Part shown: positions 10,987-22,280 of the stretch, piece by piece
Layout of the letters: every line of letters begins with the position of its first letter
Numbering within the stretch: the stretch's first letter is position 1
Assembly: GCF_039555335.1 (NCBI RefSeq)
Contig: NC_092642.1
Location: forward strand, 56,771,776-56,835,775
Direction: 5' to 3'
Source of the DNA: Amphiura filiformis
Lineage: Eukaryota > Echinodermata > Ophiuroidea > Amphilepidida > Amphiuridae
Length of the DNA: 64,000 bases
Translations under genes and position numbers: made by a program
Notes under the pieces: generated by a model
Told to the model about the DNA's origin: nothing
Databases searched by the model: none
The model's input: the letters and a program-made list of their open reading frames with translations, nothing else

Positions 10987-11527
10987 TATCGCAATATTGT
11001 AACATTTCAATAAAAATAGATTGGTATATCTTTTTGGCCGAACAAGTAAGGTAAAGCAAAGAAAATTGGAATTTACTACCAGTGCCAATGCGTGTTACTC
11101 CGAGCGTCCTCCGTGCTACGGTACGGTTCTTTGATGTGTGTGTATGACCGTCCAGCACGCCATTTATTCAAAATCTCGGATTTTGACGAAACTACAGCAC
11201 CTAAAAGTAGCCTAGTCCTTAAAGTCTTGGTTTACTAAAATTCATTACAATCGAGTAAAAACCAGAATTTAAAAAAATATTGAGGGTGTTCTCCTCAGCA
11301 AATGTTACAAAATGGGTTTCAATTGTAAATCCGAATTGGGTGCCCGTCCTGGGTGAGATAAAAAAAAAAACAACTTATAATTTAGGTCACACTGCATGTA
11401 TAATGAAAATAAGATCTCGAATTCATCTAACATGCACACAAACAAGTCTCTGGCCCAAATTTTATAGAATAAATAAGAATGTACATCTTGAATTCAAAAC
11501 CAACCTCATATTCTACAAAAGTCAAAG
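10987..11527 (+). other. Intron 1 sequence shared with copy C
   Basis: Matches 24430-25075. A short exon-like stretch ending cctgg|gtgaga (11351) has a counterpart in copy C (cctgg|gtaaga near 24893), but copy B lacks about 35 bp of it, so it is not supported as an exon. Confidence 0.5.
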
Positions 11528-11531
11528 TTAA

Positions 11532-12186
11532 TGGATCTAAAATGAGCGTTTATTGCGTTTCGACAGTATTTTTTGTGGGACATGAGAGCACCTCGGACCT
11601 ATCGAATTGCATTCTGAATACGAAGCATGTCTTTCTGATATCAAATAATTTTCATTTTTTGAAAATCACAATATAATACAAATTTTATGACAAATTATAA
11701 AAATTTGATATTTTTCAAATTTTTGATATATAACAGTCCTCGAAGTAAATTATAAATCTAATGATATATTCTTAAAGTGTATGTAGCAGGAGGAAAAGCC
11801 GACGGTCAATTGACAATTTTGACCTTTCATATTGAAGATATGGATTTTTTCCCAAAAGACCTATTTTTTTTTGTGTGTTTTGGGAAAAAATCCATATCTT
11901 CAATACGAAAGGTCAAAATTTTCAATTGATCGTCGGCTTTTCATCCCACCTACATACACTTTAAGTATAAATCATCAGATTTATAAAGTTTACTTCAAGT
12001 ACTGTTAAATATCAAAAATATCAATTTTAATGATTTGCCATAAAATGTGTATTAAATTGCGAATTTCAAAAATCAAAATTATTTGATATCAGAATGACAT
12101 TCTTCGTATTCAGAATGCAATTCGATATGTCTGATGTGCTCTGATGTCCCAAAATAAATACTGTCCAAACGTTCATACCCCAGCCC
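11532..12186. mobile_element. Palindromic TTAA MITE (family A, copy 2) in intron 1
   Basis: 655-bp palindrome flanked by TTAA at 11528-11531 and 12187-12190. Copy C has the empty site (caaagttgagtctga) with one TTGA in place of TTAA. This confirms a 4-bp TTAA duplication and an insertion after the B/C duplication, or loss in C by precise excision. Confidence 0.92.
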
Positions 12187-12550
12187 TTAAGCCTGACATT
12201 GTTCAATTTGGCCTGTTGAAGTAAGTATACAGTTACATCGAAACTATGCCAAATAAACATCATCACCCTATGACGCCTTGTAACTACTTACCATGGTTAC
12301 AGAAGTGTTTCTCACGTTTGAGGTTAGTATTTGAATTTGCTCAAAATTTGAAATCACCATTATTAGAAATACTAAATAATTAAAATTTAGAGCGATGTAC
12401 ATTTTTGGTGTAACTTCCTATGGTCCGCTCCGATGAAATGAAATGTTGTTAAAAACAATTAAGCTTTGTACGATTTGGTTCAAATATACGATCTAATTTC
12501 GACTTTGTTTTGTTTTCATGCATTACAGGAGGTTCTTATCGGCAGTTACT

Positions 12551-13268
12551 ATGTTATGCTTGCACAAAAGCAGCTATGAGCTACCCAACCAAAGGGTCAC
12601 CCCATCGGGGTTTAATTATGAGGAAGTTAAAGTATCCTCCTGCCACAGGCCACGTTGTACAAATCTCCCTGATCTGGTGAGTACAATCACGGTAGTAATA
12701 GTTCATCAATGCACATAAGTTGCTGATAGCTACTTCATCAATGCCCACATATCATAGAAGATGGCTTCTTCATCAATGCCAATATATAGCTACTTCATCA
12801 ATGCACAAATCAGTATTAGATAGCTACTTCACCAATGCCCATATCAGTAGTAGATATCTACTTCATCAATGCCCTTGTCAGGCAGTAGTAGATAGCTACT
12901 TCATCAATACCCATATCAGTGGTAGATAGCTACTTCATCAATGCCAATATCAGTGGTAGATAGATTAGTTTGCCACAAAATAATTAAATGCATTTGGTTT
13001 GTATCTACAATATACAGTTTATTGGAAGAGTAGGCCTATCTTTGATATCGGGTTTTCTTCCGTTCCGCAGGTGCCGATAAAGGCTAAAAAGAGTGTCTCA
13101 TTTTACGAGTACGTCAGAGTACGCCATTTTGAGGTTGAAGACACGAAAGAAGAAGCTTTGCTGAAATGGAAGATTATGTCGATAGTTTATGATGAAGAAA
13201 TTGATGATTATAATTATGAAGAGGATGAAGAAATGAAGGAATTACTTGATGAAATCAACAATTGGTAG
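12551..13268 (+). CDS. Copy B: small spliced gene, 107-aa acidic-tailed protein, function unknown
   Basis: Coding part: 12551-12676 and 13071-13268, joined in phase 0. Exon 2 begins at 12529 after ttacag; donor ctg|gtgagt; acceptor ttccgcag. The predicted 107-aa protein has no signal peptide or membrane segment. Residues 1-42 hold two Cys near a C-H-R-P-R-C patch; 46-60 are basic with K-S-V-S-F at 49-53, which fits the RVxF consensus for docking to protein phosphatase 1; 83-107 are strongly acidic and end in I-N-N-W. Copies B and C differ by three residues (Arg/Met, two Glu/Asp) and several silent sites, consistent with constraint. I do not recognise the family; a distant PPP1R15/GADD34-like regulator is only a guess from the motif and acidic tail. 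The start could lie further upstream if another exon exists. A poly(A) signal follows at 13399. Confidence 0.6.
12690..12968 (+). repeat. 34-bp minisatellite in intron 2 of copy B
   Basis: About eight copies of a 34-bp unit (gatagctacttcatcaatgc then ccatatcagtggta). Copy C has fewer (25665-25885). It lies between the donor at 12677 and the acceptor at 13070, so it is spliced out. Confidence 0.85.
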
Positions 13269-13398
13269 TGATCTGCCGGGATGACTGATAGCGAAAACTT
13301 CAGTAAAAAGAAACTATACCGACACAGAAAGACAGAAATCAACAGAACCGGGGGGTGTTCACCATGCAGAATGTGTATATATTTCCGTCACAAATTTC

Positions 13399-13404
13399 AA
13401 TAAA
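13399..13404 (+). terminator. Poly(A) signal AATAAA, copy B
   Basis: AATAAA 131 bases after the stop codon, conserved in copies A and C. Confidence 0.65.
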
Positions 13405-13859
13405 ATAATTGTTAATCTTTTAAAGTATTTATGTGATATTACTGATTTTTTATTTTAATTATTGCTAGTAAAGTAATATGGATAATCGAAATATTCTACA
13501 GGGTGGTCCAAAAAGAACTTTACACAATTTGAAAGCTTAATATCTCAGAGTATAGAGCCGCCATTCCCAATATTGTTACATATTCTAAATAAATATTTTT
13601 CTAAGAATATGTGGTGAAATGTTAAAGGAAAAGAAGCTAAATTAACAAAATGGCAGTAGTTTTATGTTAGATGGTCAAAATCACTTTCATATTTAATTCA
13701 ATGGGATGTATCTGATTACCATCAGCATTACGTTAAGCATACATTATTGGTAACACTCTTGGATTGTCATTCAAAGGAGATTACTGGTACTTCAATCTTG
13801 GCACCAAGGTTTTCTTGAACACAATTTAAATAGGATTTCTAATAATTGTTGGTGCTCAT
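13405..13859 (+). other. Duplicated 3' flank, then unassigned sequence
   Basis: 13465-13720 matches the flanks of copies A and C. From about 13720 it diverges (tgtatctgattaccatc...), where the other copies go straight into satellite, so a further insertion is likely at about 13715-13865. No gene seen. Confidence 0.5.
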
Positions 13860-13875
13860 TTTAACAAGGTGCAAG

Positions 13876-13926
13876 CCTGAGACGAATATAGGCATGCATG
13901 ATAGGTATGCCGGTATTCGTCTCAGG
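13876..13926. mobile_element. 51-bp hairpin insertion (micro-MITE)
   Basis: A hairpin with arms CCTGAGACGAATA and TATTCGTCTCAGG enclosing GGCAT...ATGCC, flanked by TGCAAG at 13870-13875 and 13927-13932. The satellite reads straight through if the hairpin and one TGCAAG are removed. If GG belongs to the duplication, the target duplication is 8 bp (GGTGCAAG). Confidence 0.7.
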
Positions 13927-13969
13927 TGCAAGCTGTATAACATGATCTGCAGAAGATAGCATGGTACTA

Positions 13970-14463
13970 TAGGTTAAATACCACTAATAGGCCTGGGCGA
14001 TACATTGAAATACGATGAGGAACTATTTGTTTTCATGGCATTCGAAAAGACTGCATTAAAATCGCTGAAATTGATCAAGTTATATAGCCAACAAATTACT
14101 TTTTAGAGTTTGATGCTTCAAAATGGTACATTTTCTCTCATTATATGACATTTTTGATGTAATCGTACCAAAATTCATACGCACGGCTTCGGTTTTTAGT
14201 AAATAGTCGCCCTATCATATTGTAACTTTCAGCTTCGAGGGCGCACTGTCATTTTAAGGTGTTTACGGTTCAGTGCGTTAAAACAAGAAAAGTCTCAGGT
14301 CAACCTATGCTGAAATTTTGATCATTTGGCATCTAAATCATATAGTTTCACCTGATATTGGTGGCATTGAACTGTGAGAGTTCTGAATATGAGAAAATTC
14401 CACCCGAAATTAGGCATTTTCCCATTGAAACACGTGTATACATAATTAGTGGTATTTAACCTA
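13970..14463. mobile_element. 494-bp TA-flanked MITE in satellite
   Basis: Terminal inverted repeat TAGGTTAAATACCACTAAT at both ends, flanked by TA at 13968-13969 and 14464-14465, interrupting the satellite between catggtac and ggtgcctg. TA duplication suggests a Tc1/mariner-type transposase. No coding frame. Confidence 0.78.
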
Positions 14464-14465
14464 TA

Positions 14466-14576
14466 GGTGCCTGTATAAGCTATCTTCAGTACTGATATAT
14501 GAAGGTATTTATCTTCATTAAGTAGATATCAATTAAGGTACCAGTTGTAAAGCTATCTTTAGTAGATAGCAACGTC
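14466..14576 (-). repeat. 34-bp hairpin satellite, reversed remnant
   Basis: About three diverged monomers continuing the array broken by the 13970-14463 MITE. Confidence 0.75.
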
Positions 14577-14808
14577 CCAGCAAACACAGAATGTTTCACA
14601 GAAAACCTTTAAATATCGGGTTATATCAAGGTAATGCAAAACATGCTAACATAATGTTATTTAACTGTTGCCAAAATATTTTGAAAAACGCTTGCCTAAA
14701 ATATGTTACAACAACGTTTTACGTATTCATGACCTTTAGGCTCCCGACATTTAAACGTAAAAAACGCTTTGAATAAAGGGTTTAAGAACATTTTTGTGTT
14801 TGGCTGGG
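14577..14808. mobile_element. AACGTT-type MITE
   Basis: cccagcaaacacagaatgtt at the left and tttttgtgtttggctgggg at the right; same position relative to the satellite as 4179-4419. Confidence 0.78.
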
Positions 14809-15814
14809 GTGTACGTCTGTGTATATCTTCAAAAGATATAGCAAGGTACCTTGAGGCTGTTGTGCGTTTTTATGTGTAGGCCTACTTTGTAGTGAATTCC
14901 GTGCTTTGTTGATTTTAATCAAAAACAAGAATCACCTCTCCTCCACACTCGCGTGCTACCCACCCCACCCATCCTACCTCCTTTGACGATTCAACCGTAC
15001 CAAAGCAAACTGTTAAGGAAAGGTTGGGTGGCTTTTTAGGACGTTTTCAGCAGCGTCTTGCCATTTGAAGTAATTAGCAACACCGAAATCACGAAAGGTT
15101 CGCCAACAGACACCGTCTGATACAGATCTGAATTTATCATAGCACACGGGAGGGGCGAAATTTGAAAGGAAAAAAAATACTTGAATCCTTGTCAGGGCCG
15201 GTTTTACCTTTTTGGAGGCCCCCAAACGCACCGTGAAGAAGGCATGTGCCCTCAAGTGGCCAAGGTTTAGATTTCACTAGAACATTTGCCCGCGAAGAAC
15301 GTTTACCGTTTTTGAAAATTCAGCCTCATGAAAGCAAATAACTTGTATAGAATAGTCTTTAAAATATAGGCCTATAGGCCTATCCCGGGCCTATATAAAG
15401 AGCAACGCCATCTGACACCATTCAATTTGTGCCAGCACTGCTAACGTTAAATGTTCAGCTGATCACATCTTGTCTCCCTTTTTTATTCCTTCCTCTTTGT
15501 TCTTTTTATTTTTTGTTAATTCAAATTTCGCCCTTCTCATTTTCTCGTGCCTATCATTGATGCAGACCGGTGTATCAGACGGTGTCTGTCGGCGTCCCTG
15601 CCGTGATTTCGGTGTTGCTAATCACTTCCAATGGCAAGACGCCGCTGAAAATGTCCTAAAAAGCCACCCAACCATTCCTCACCAGTTTGCTTTGATATAG
15701 GTCGAATCGTCAAAGGAGCCCAAACGGGTGAAAAATCCACGATCGACCTGTTGCTATCCCGTTTACGGTCCATTTTTGATATAGGGAAAATGCGTGTCGA
15801 TGTGAAATTAGAAA

Positions 15815-17238
15815 CTAGAGGCAAATGGTGGTCATAGACCACAAACCTAGCTGGGGCATGTTGGTGTTGTGGAGGTATCTGACCCCTGCAAAATGTTCCA
15901 AAAATGTTCCCCTGTCATGAGGTTTATTGTCACCAAGTTTTGAGTCCTGTACTCCTCACAGATGTCCAGAAAATGCAATTCTAAGATTTGACCCAGATGA
16001 CCTTTGACCAGACCCCTGCAAGATGTTCCATAATTCACCCCTGGTCATGAGTTGTCACCGAGTTTGAGCCCTGTACCTCTTACAGATGTCCAGATAACGC
16101 AATTCTAAGATTTGGCCGCAGAACTTAGTGATGTCTTTTGAGCTGACCCGTGCAAAATGTTCCAATATGTTCCCCAGGTCAATTGCAAATCCACAGTAGG
16201 GTTGCAAATATACCATATGTCACTCGGAGTGCGACAATTTGTACAGATAAATTTATCACAGGTATTTTTTTTTGTTCTTTATGACCAGAGGAAAAGTTTG
16301 ACATATCGCACGACTCTGTGGGATATTTGGATAAAAAGATAGAGGGTTTGGTGCATAAAGTACAAAAAGTGACTATATCTCATTAACCAATGATCCTACA
16401 GAGATGTGACCACTGACTTTTTGTTCCTTATGACCAGAGGAAAAGTTTGACATATCGCACAACTCTGTGGAATATTTGGTTAAAAAGATAGAGGGTTAAG
16501 TACACAAAGTACAAAAAGTCATATCTCATTAACCAATGATTCTACAGAGATGTGACCACTGACTTTTTCGTTCTTTATGACCAGAGGAAAAGTTTGACAT
16601 ATCGCACGACTCTGTGGGATATTTGGTTAAAAAGATAGAGGGGTAAGTACACAAAGTACAAAAAAGTGACTATATCTCATTAACCAATGATCCTACAGAG
16701 ATGTGACCACTGACTTTTTGTTCCTTATGACCAGAGGAAAAGTTTGACATATCGCACAACTCTGTGGGATATTTGGTTAAAAAGATAGAGGGTTAAGTAC
16801 ACAAAGTACAAAAAGTGACTATATCTCATTAACCAATGATCCTACAGCGATGTGACCACTGACTTTTTCGTTCTTTATGACCAGAGGAAAAGTTTGACAT
16901 ATCGCACGACTCTGTGGGATATTTGGTTAAAAAGATAGAGGGTTTGGTGCATAAAGTACAAAAAGTGACTATATTTCATTAACCAATGATCCTACAGAGA
17001 TGTGACCACTGACTTTTTTGTTCCTTATGACCAGAGGAAAAGTTTGACATATCGCACAACTCTGTGGGATATTTGGTTAAAAAGATAGAGGGTTTGGTGC
17101 ATAAAGTACAAAAACATGTGCAATTTCACTTAGTTGCCAGCGGAAGAAAACGGGAAGATTACAGTGGTTTGTTGTCAGCGGAAGAACCCGAACGATTACA
17201 ATACCTAGCTGGGGGGTGTAAACCCCCCAGCTAGGTAA
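15815..17238 (-). mobile_element. Helitron-like element with 150-bp tandem core
   Basis: 1424-bp insertion in the right inner domain. Fold-back copy III has the empty site (ttagaaa|ttggtc). On the minus strand it ends GTGGTC-TAT-GACCAC, a nine-base spacer, then CTAG followed by host T: the Helitron 3' signature. Its 5' end begins TTACCTAGC and carries a 34-bp palindrome (acctagctgggggg / ccccccagctaggt), so it lacks the usual TC. The core is a tandem repeat, as in Helentron-derived DINE/pearl elements. Left of the core, 15880-16190 holds two diverged copies of another ~150-bp unit (atgttccaaaatgttcccc). Confidence 0.65.
16230..17115 (+). repeat. 150-bp tandem repeat, six copies in two alternating types
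   Basis: Units start at about 16283, 16432, 16579, 16729, 16879 and 17029 (spacing 147-150). Types alternate strictly: A (ttcttt, cgcacgactc) and B (ttcctt, cgcacaactc), giving a 300-bp higher-order period. Units are nearly identical, so amplification is recent. Confidence 0.9.
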
Positions 17239-17584
17239 TTGGTCATCCCTGGCTTAAACAAGATGAAAGGTGGCGTATGTCACTTATAATAATTGGTGTC
17301 GGTGGTTGGTGATGCCGATGCCGTGTACTGGGGTGGTTGCAGTGACGTAGCGTGAGTCATCGGGTGGGGGGGGGCACCGACCATGGTAGGGTGGGGCGGA
17401 ACTGGGCCTGATGGGGGGGGGGGGCATAAGCCATTTTCGGCACTTTTCCCATGGGATTTCCAAAATTTTCAAATGGGGGTGGGGGCACGTCCCGTGCCGT
17501 AGGTGTGTGTGGGGGATCATGAAGATGTGAGTATGGAGGAGGGGTAATCCTTCTTTTAATCAACAAAACATGGAAATACACTTC

Positions 17585-18490
17585 AAAGTAGGCCTACACA
17601 CAAAAACGCACAGCTACTGAAGATAGCTTAACAGCCCCTATCTTTTGAAGATAGCTAAATATGGTATACCCTGCTATCTAACAAAGATAATATAGGCCTA
17701 TATAACGGTGGCACATTGATATCACATGAAAATAGCGTATAGGCACCTTCACAGCAAACACAAAACGTTTTACATAAAACGTTTACATGTCGGGTTATAT
17801 AAAGAGTATTAAAATGTTTTATTTTAATAACATTCAGAAAACATTTTTGAAAACTTAATGCAAAACATTCTAACATAATGTTATTAAGTGTTAGCAAAAT
17901 ATTTTACAAAAATGTTTGCCCAAAACAGTTTGCAGTAACATTTTGGCAATATTTTCAAAATGTTGTTGTAGTGTGTTTGTTTTTGTTATAAATGTTTTCA
18001 TGACCTTTATTATGTTATTATAACGTTTTGACCCAAACCAAAACGCGCTTATAACACGCTTGTAATGTTTTAAAAACATTTTTGTGTTTACTGAGTTGTT
18101 ATCTGCTGAAGATCGCTAATGCTGACACCTTGCTATAATACTGAAGATAGCTTATAATACAGCTGGCACCGTGAAATCCCCTGAAGATAGCTTATACCTT
18201 GCTATCTTTCAAAGTACAGTTGGTATCTACTCATGCTGGCACTTTGCTATCTACTAAAGATAGTTTATACAGGCACCTTGCTATCTACTGAAGACAGCTT
18301 ATACAGGCACCTTGCTATCTACTGAAGATATCTTATACAGGCTCCTTGCTATCTACTAAAGATAGCTTATACAGGCACCATGCTATCTTCTGAAGATAGC
18401 TAATACAGGCACCTAACTATCTACTGAAGATATCTGCACCTGAAATCTCCTGAAGTTAGCTTCTACAGGCACCTCACTATCTACTGCAGA
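17585..18490 (+). repeat. 34-bp hairpin satellite, right arm of copy II
   Basis: Forward monomers (ctatctactgaagatagctt with acaggcacc or gctgacacc spacers) on both sides of the AACGTT MITE at 17752-18094. About a dozen are recognisable between 18100 and 18490. Confidence 0.85.
17752..18094. mobile_element. AACGTT-type MITE
   Basis: Begins cagcaaacacaaaacgtttt, ends tttttgtgtttactgag; mirror counterpart of the left-arm copy at 14577-14808, but longer and more diverged. Confidence 0.75.
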
Positions 18491-19289
18491 TAATTTAACA
18501 TAGGGTCAATACGCCTATTCTCGGTCACACGCCTATTCTCGGTCAGTTAGCGTATTGAACAACCGCTGACGATCGTTGCTTTAATTTCAGCCGTGTCTTC
18601 CGAACGAATCATTTAGCCGTACCGGTGCTGCAGGTTTTGTTGACTTTTTAATATCACGACAGCACAGTTCACCTCAAATGATAGATTTTGAGATGGTATG
18701 GTGACCTGAAATATCGGCATTTAAAAAAAATAATGACGTCCTTTAAGAGGTGATATTGTAATATAATCAGTGATGCGAAATTGTACATGCATTTTAAAGC
18801 TGTAATTTTAACAAGTTGATCCATCTGCATCGTAAATAACACCATAGCAAATGATTGGTGTTGTGTTTATGTAAATTCCCATAGAAACAGGGGTGTCCGA
18901 GAATAGGCATACGAATTCCGTTGGCATTCCTATTCTCGGTCAGTGTTCCCTAGTATGAGCTATGTTGACATTGTTGTTGCCATGTGTCCTACAAATGATC
19001 ATGCATGAGCACATGAGAAGTGTTGCATTTTGCTCTGCAGGCCTATAGCCATTTGTCGAATACAAATGAGCGAGGAGAAATTATTTGTGACCGCCCGCCC
19101 TCCCTCCTCTACCCCTTACCCATCCCCTACCCTGTCGTATTTTCGAGCTTTTTCGGTCGGAAAAATTGGGTCAACAATGTCACATTTCTGTCGGCAAAAA
19201 TGGTTCCTGCCCTGGTGCGAGAAAGGCGCTATAACTGACTTGCGCAGATAACATACACTATCTCCTCGGGCCTACACGTGCTATTAGCG

Positions 19290-19790
19290 CAATTTTGTCA
19301 TTACTTTATATACATGTTAGCACAAATAGCACCGCTATTTTCATGGGTGTGCTATTTGTGCAATTGACAGTGTTATTTTTTGAGGACTTAGAAAAAACCC
19401 ATTAGGGACATTAAAATAGCTTTAAATGTTAATATATTATTAGCGCAGTTATCATGGTTATGCTATTTTTGAGTTCTCCTATTACTTGGAGGGGTGTTAT
19501 TAGCGCGGTTGTGCTATTCTTATGGTTAGACCTTATAGCGTGCTATTAGCGCTATGGTGCTATTCTTAAAATGGTTAAGCCTTATAGCGTGCTATTGGTG
19601 CTATTGTGCTCTGGAAATTGTTTTGGCCTTAGGGGGCATATAGCGCGTTATTATCGCAATAATGTTATTTTTGAATTCTTGTACACTTGGAGGGTGCTAT
19701 TAGCGCTATTGTGTTATTCTTAAAATGACCTAGACCTTATAGCGTGCTATTAGCGCTATTGTGCTATTCTTCAAGGGGGCACAACACTAA
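19290..19790 (+). repeat. Degenerate tandem repeat, TGCTATTAGCGCTATT units
   Basis: Repeated gtgctattagcgctattgtg words with ccttatagc spacers at irregular 40-80-bp spacing, inside the 4.8-kb element. Confidence 0.75.
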
Positions 19791-20329
19791 ATCCTTCCGC
19801 ATTTAGTGTAACCTTGTATAGTTCCGGTTAAAACTAGCGCCTGAGCAAAATGTATCAGCCTCTCGTGTGTACTAAATTCAAGTGAATCGTGCTTGTTTTT
19901 ATGGGAACAACAGAGTAGGACCTCAACATTAAAAATCTATTCAAAAAATGTTTCAAATCGATTGTGAATTAGTGACAGGCTGTCGGAATAATATCAAGGC
20001 CGGAACTGGTAAGGAGGCTAAATTGTCGGCTGAAATTCGTGAGGGCGCTGTTTAGGTGCCCGTAGCGCAAAAATTTGACTTGGATGCTAAATTGGTCAAT
20101 TTGGCGCCCCCTAAGGTATGTTGTCCCCCCTGCAATTAAAATTGCTTTTAAAATTGCTTTTAAAATAATTACTAGAAAGTTAGAACAACCAATTAGCTAC
20201 ATATTGATACCAAAATGAATTCATTTTCATCAGCAAAACTTGAGTTGTTCGTGATTTGTATGTCCCCTACCCCTTAATATTGTCATATTTTACGTTGTTA
20301 GATATGGAATATTAACATATTTCTCATAT

Positions 20330-21022
20330 CCCAGCAAACACAAAAACGTTCTAAAAACGTTTTAAATAAGTTATATTTTGGCTTTTGGTTTAAGTAAAAA
20401 CGTTTTAATAACATTAAAATGTCGGGTTATATAAAGGTCATGAGAACGTTTTAAAACGTTTTGTATGAAAACACACTACAACAATATTTGTAAATGTTTC
20501 CAAAAAATGTTAATGTAAACAATTTTTGCAAACATTTTTTCCAAATATTGTGTCAATACTTAAATAACATTATGTTAAAATGTTTGAACCCAGCAAACAC
20601 AGAAATGTTCTTAAAATGTTTTTTCCAAAACCTTTTAATAACATTTAAATGTCGGGTTATATAAAGGTCATGAAAACGTTTTTAAAACGTTATTGAAAAT
20701 ATTTTGGGCAAACATTTTTCGCAAAATATTTTTTCAAGCCCAAAATAACATTTTGTTTAGAATGTTTTGTATCAAGTTTTCAAGAACGTTTTTGGAATGT
20801 TATTAAAACGTTTTTATACCCTTTATATAACCCGAAATTTAAACGTTTTCTGTGAAACATTTTTGTTTGCTGAGCAGTAGATTATCAAAACATGTTTTTT
20901 AAGGTTATGAAAACGTTTTATACTCTTAATATACCCTTAATATAACCCGACATTTAAACGTTTTCTGACAACCTTTTCTAACCTTTTGCGAATGATGTCG
21001 AAAACGTTTTGTGTTTGCTGGG
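20330..21022. mobile_element. AACGTT-type MITE with a second one nested inside
   Basis: Outer ends cccagcaaacacaaaaacg (20330) and cgttttgtgtttgctggg (to 21022). A second left end appears at 20589 and a second right end at about 20875, so one copy inserted into another or an internal duplication occurred. Confidence 0.72.
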
Positions 21023-22164
21023 ATATTATGTTTAACTACCTGACAACTAATGGTTTAAATGCTTTTAAAATAATGCTAGAAAATGAGAACAATCAAATAG
21101 CTACATATTGATACCAAAATGAATTCATTTTCATCCGCAAAACTTGAGTTTTGGTGATTTGAATGTCCCCTATCCCTTAATATTGTCATATTTTACGCTG
21201 TTAGACATGGAATATTAACATTTTCGTATATTTTATGTCTATCTAGCTAACAACTAATGGTTTAATTGCTTTTAAAATAATACTAGAAAGTTGGAACTAT
21301 CAATTAGCTACATATTGTTACCAAAATGAATTCATTTTCATCAGTAAGACCTGTGTTTTGGTGATTTGTATGTCCCCTTACCCTTAATATTGTCATATTT
21401 TACGCTTCTACACTTGAAAAATTGATATTTTTTACATTTTAAGTCTATACAGCTAACAACTAATGGTCATTTTGCTTTAAAAGATTACAAGAACCAAATA
21501 GCTATGTATTGATGCCAAAATGAATAAATTATAATTAATAAACATCGAGTTATGTTGGATTGTACGTCCCCTACCCCTTAATATTGTCATATTTTACACT
21601 GGTACACATTGGAAAATTAACATTTTTCACACTTTATGTAGACCTGATGGTTTTTCTGTTAAAAATAATACTGGAAAGTTAAAACAATCAATTAGCTACA
21701 TGTTGATACCAAAATGAATTCATTATTATGAGTAAAGGTTGAGTTATGGTGGTTTTTATTTCTCCTAACCCTTAATAATACCATATTTGACATGGTTATA
21801 CATGAAAAATTAACCTTTTCTCACATTTTATGTCTATATACCTGACAAATAATGTTTGTTTTGCTTTAAAATAATACTAAAACATTTGAACAATCAATTA
21901 GCTACATATTAATTCCAAAATGAATTCATTATCATGAGTTGAAGTTGAGTTATGATGGTTTACATTTCCCCTACCCCTTAATATTGTTACACGCGCTGCT
22001 ACAGGTGGAAAAGTAACTATTTTTTACATTTTCAGTCTATTTTCCTGACAAGCAGTGGTTGATCTCACCCCGCGCATATTAATATTCAAAATATTACATG
22101 AATGGTAACTTACCAAACAAATTTTGTTAATGGAACTTATATAGATCAGCTGAGTGACATATTA

Positions 22165-22280
22165 AGACACGTAAAACACCCCAACCCCGAACCCTATACA
22201 CCCCCACCCCCCACCCACATACACACCCCACCTACCCCAAACCTACACAACACAAACCAACATGCACGCAAACATGCACT
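22165..22280 (+). repeat. C/A-rich low-complexity tract
   Basis: About 115 bases with almost no G, strongly strand-asymmetric (ccccaaccccgaacc, cacccccaccccccac, cacacaacacaaacc). The short Pro/His-rich open frame across it reflects composition. Confidence 0.7.

Larger units (their letters stand above)
9541..12579 (+). other. Copy B: exon 1 and overlapping upstream open frame
   Basis: Exon 1 starts no later than the ATG at 9541 (context gaaaATGc) and ends at 9579 before a strong donor (CAG|gtaagt). Joined to exon 2 (12529), this ATG opens 29 codons: 13 from exon 1 (M-R-D-Q-I-I-V-Y-S-E-P-D-Q) and 16 from exon 2, stopping at the TGA at 12577-12579. It is out of frame with the main product and passes over the main ATG at 12551. 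Copy C keeps the same arrangement with one Asp-to-Glu change. Either this is a translational-control uORF or an exon between 1 and 2 has been missed. Confidence 0.45.
13860..18500. mobile_element. Fold-back element copy II, heavily nested
   Basis: Same plan as copies I and III: reversed satellite (13860-13969 and 14466-14576), AACGTT MITE (14577-14808), linker with gcgtttttatgtgtaggcct, inner domain 14985-15160, loop, inverted inner domain 15560-15814 plus 17239-17285, mirrored linker (17520-17600), mirrored MITE (17752-18094), forward satellite to about 18490. The left inner domain is shortened at its outer end. Insertions at 13876, 13970 and 15815 add about 2 kb; the 18503-23295 element sits just past the right end. 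Confidence 0.78.
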
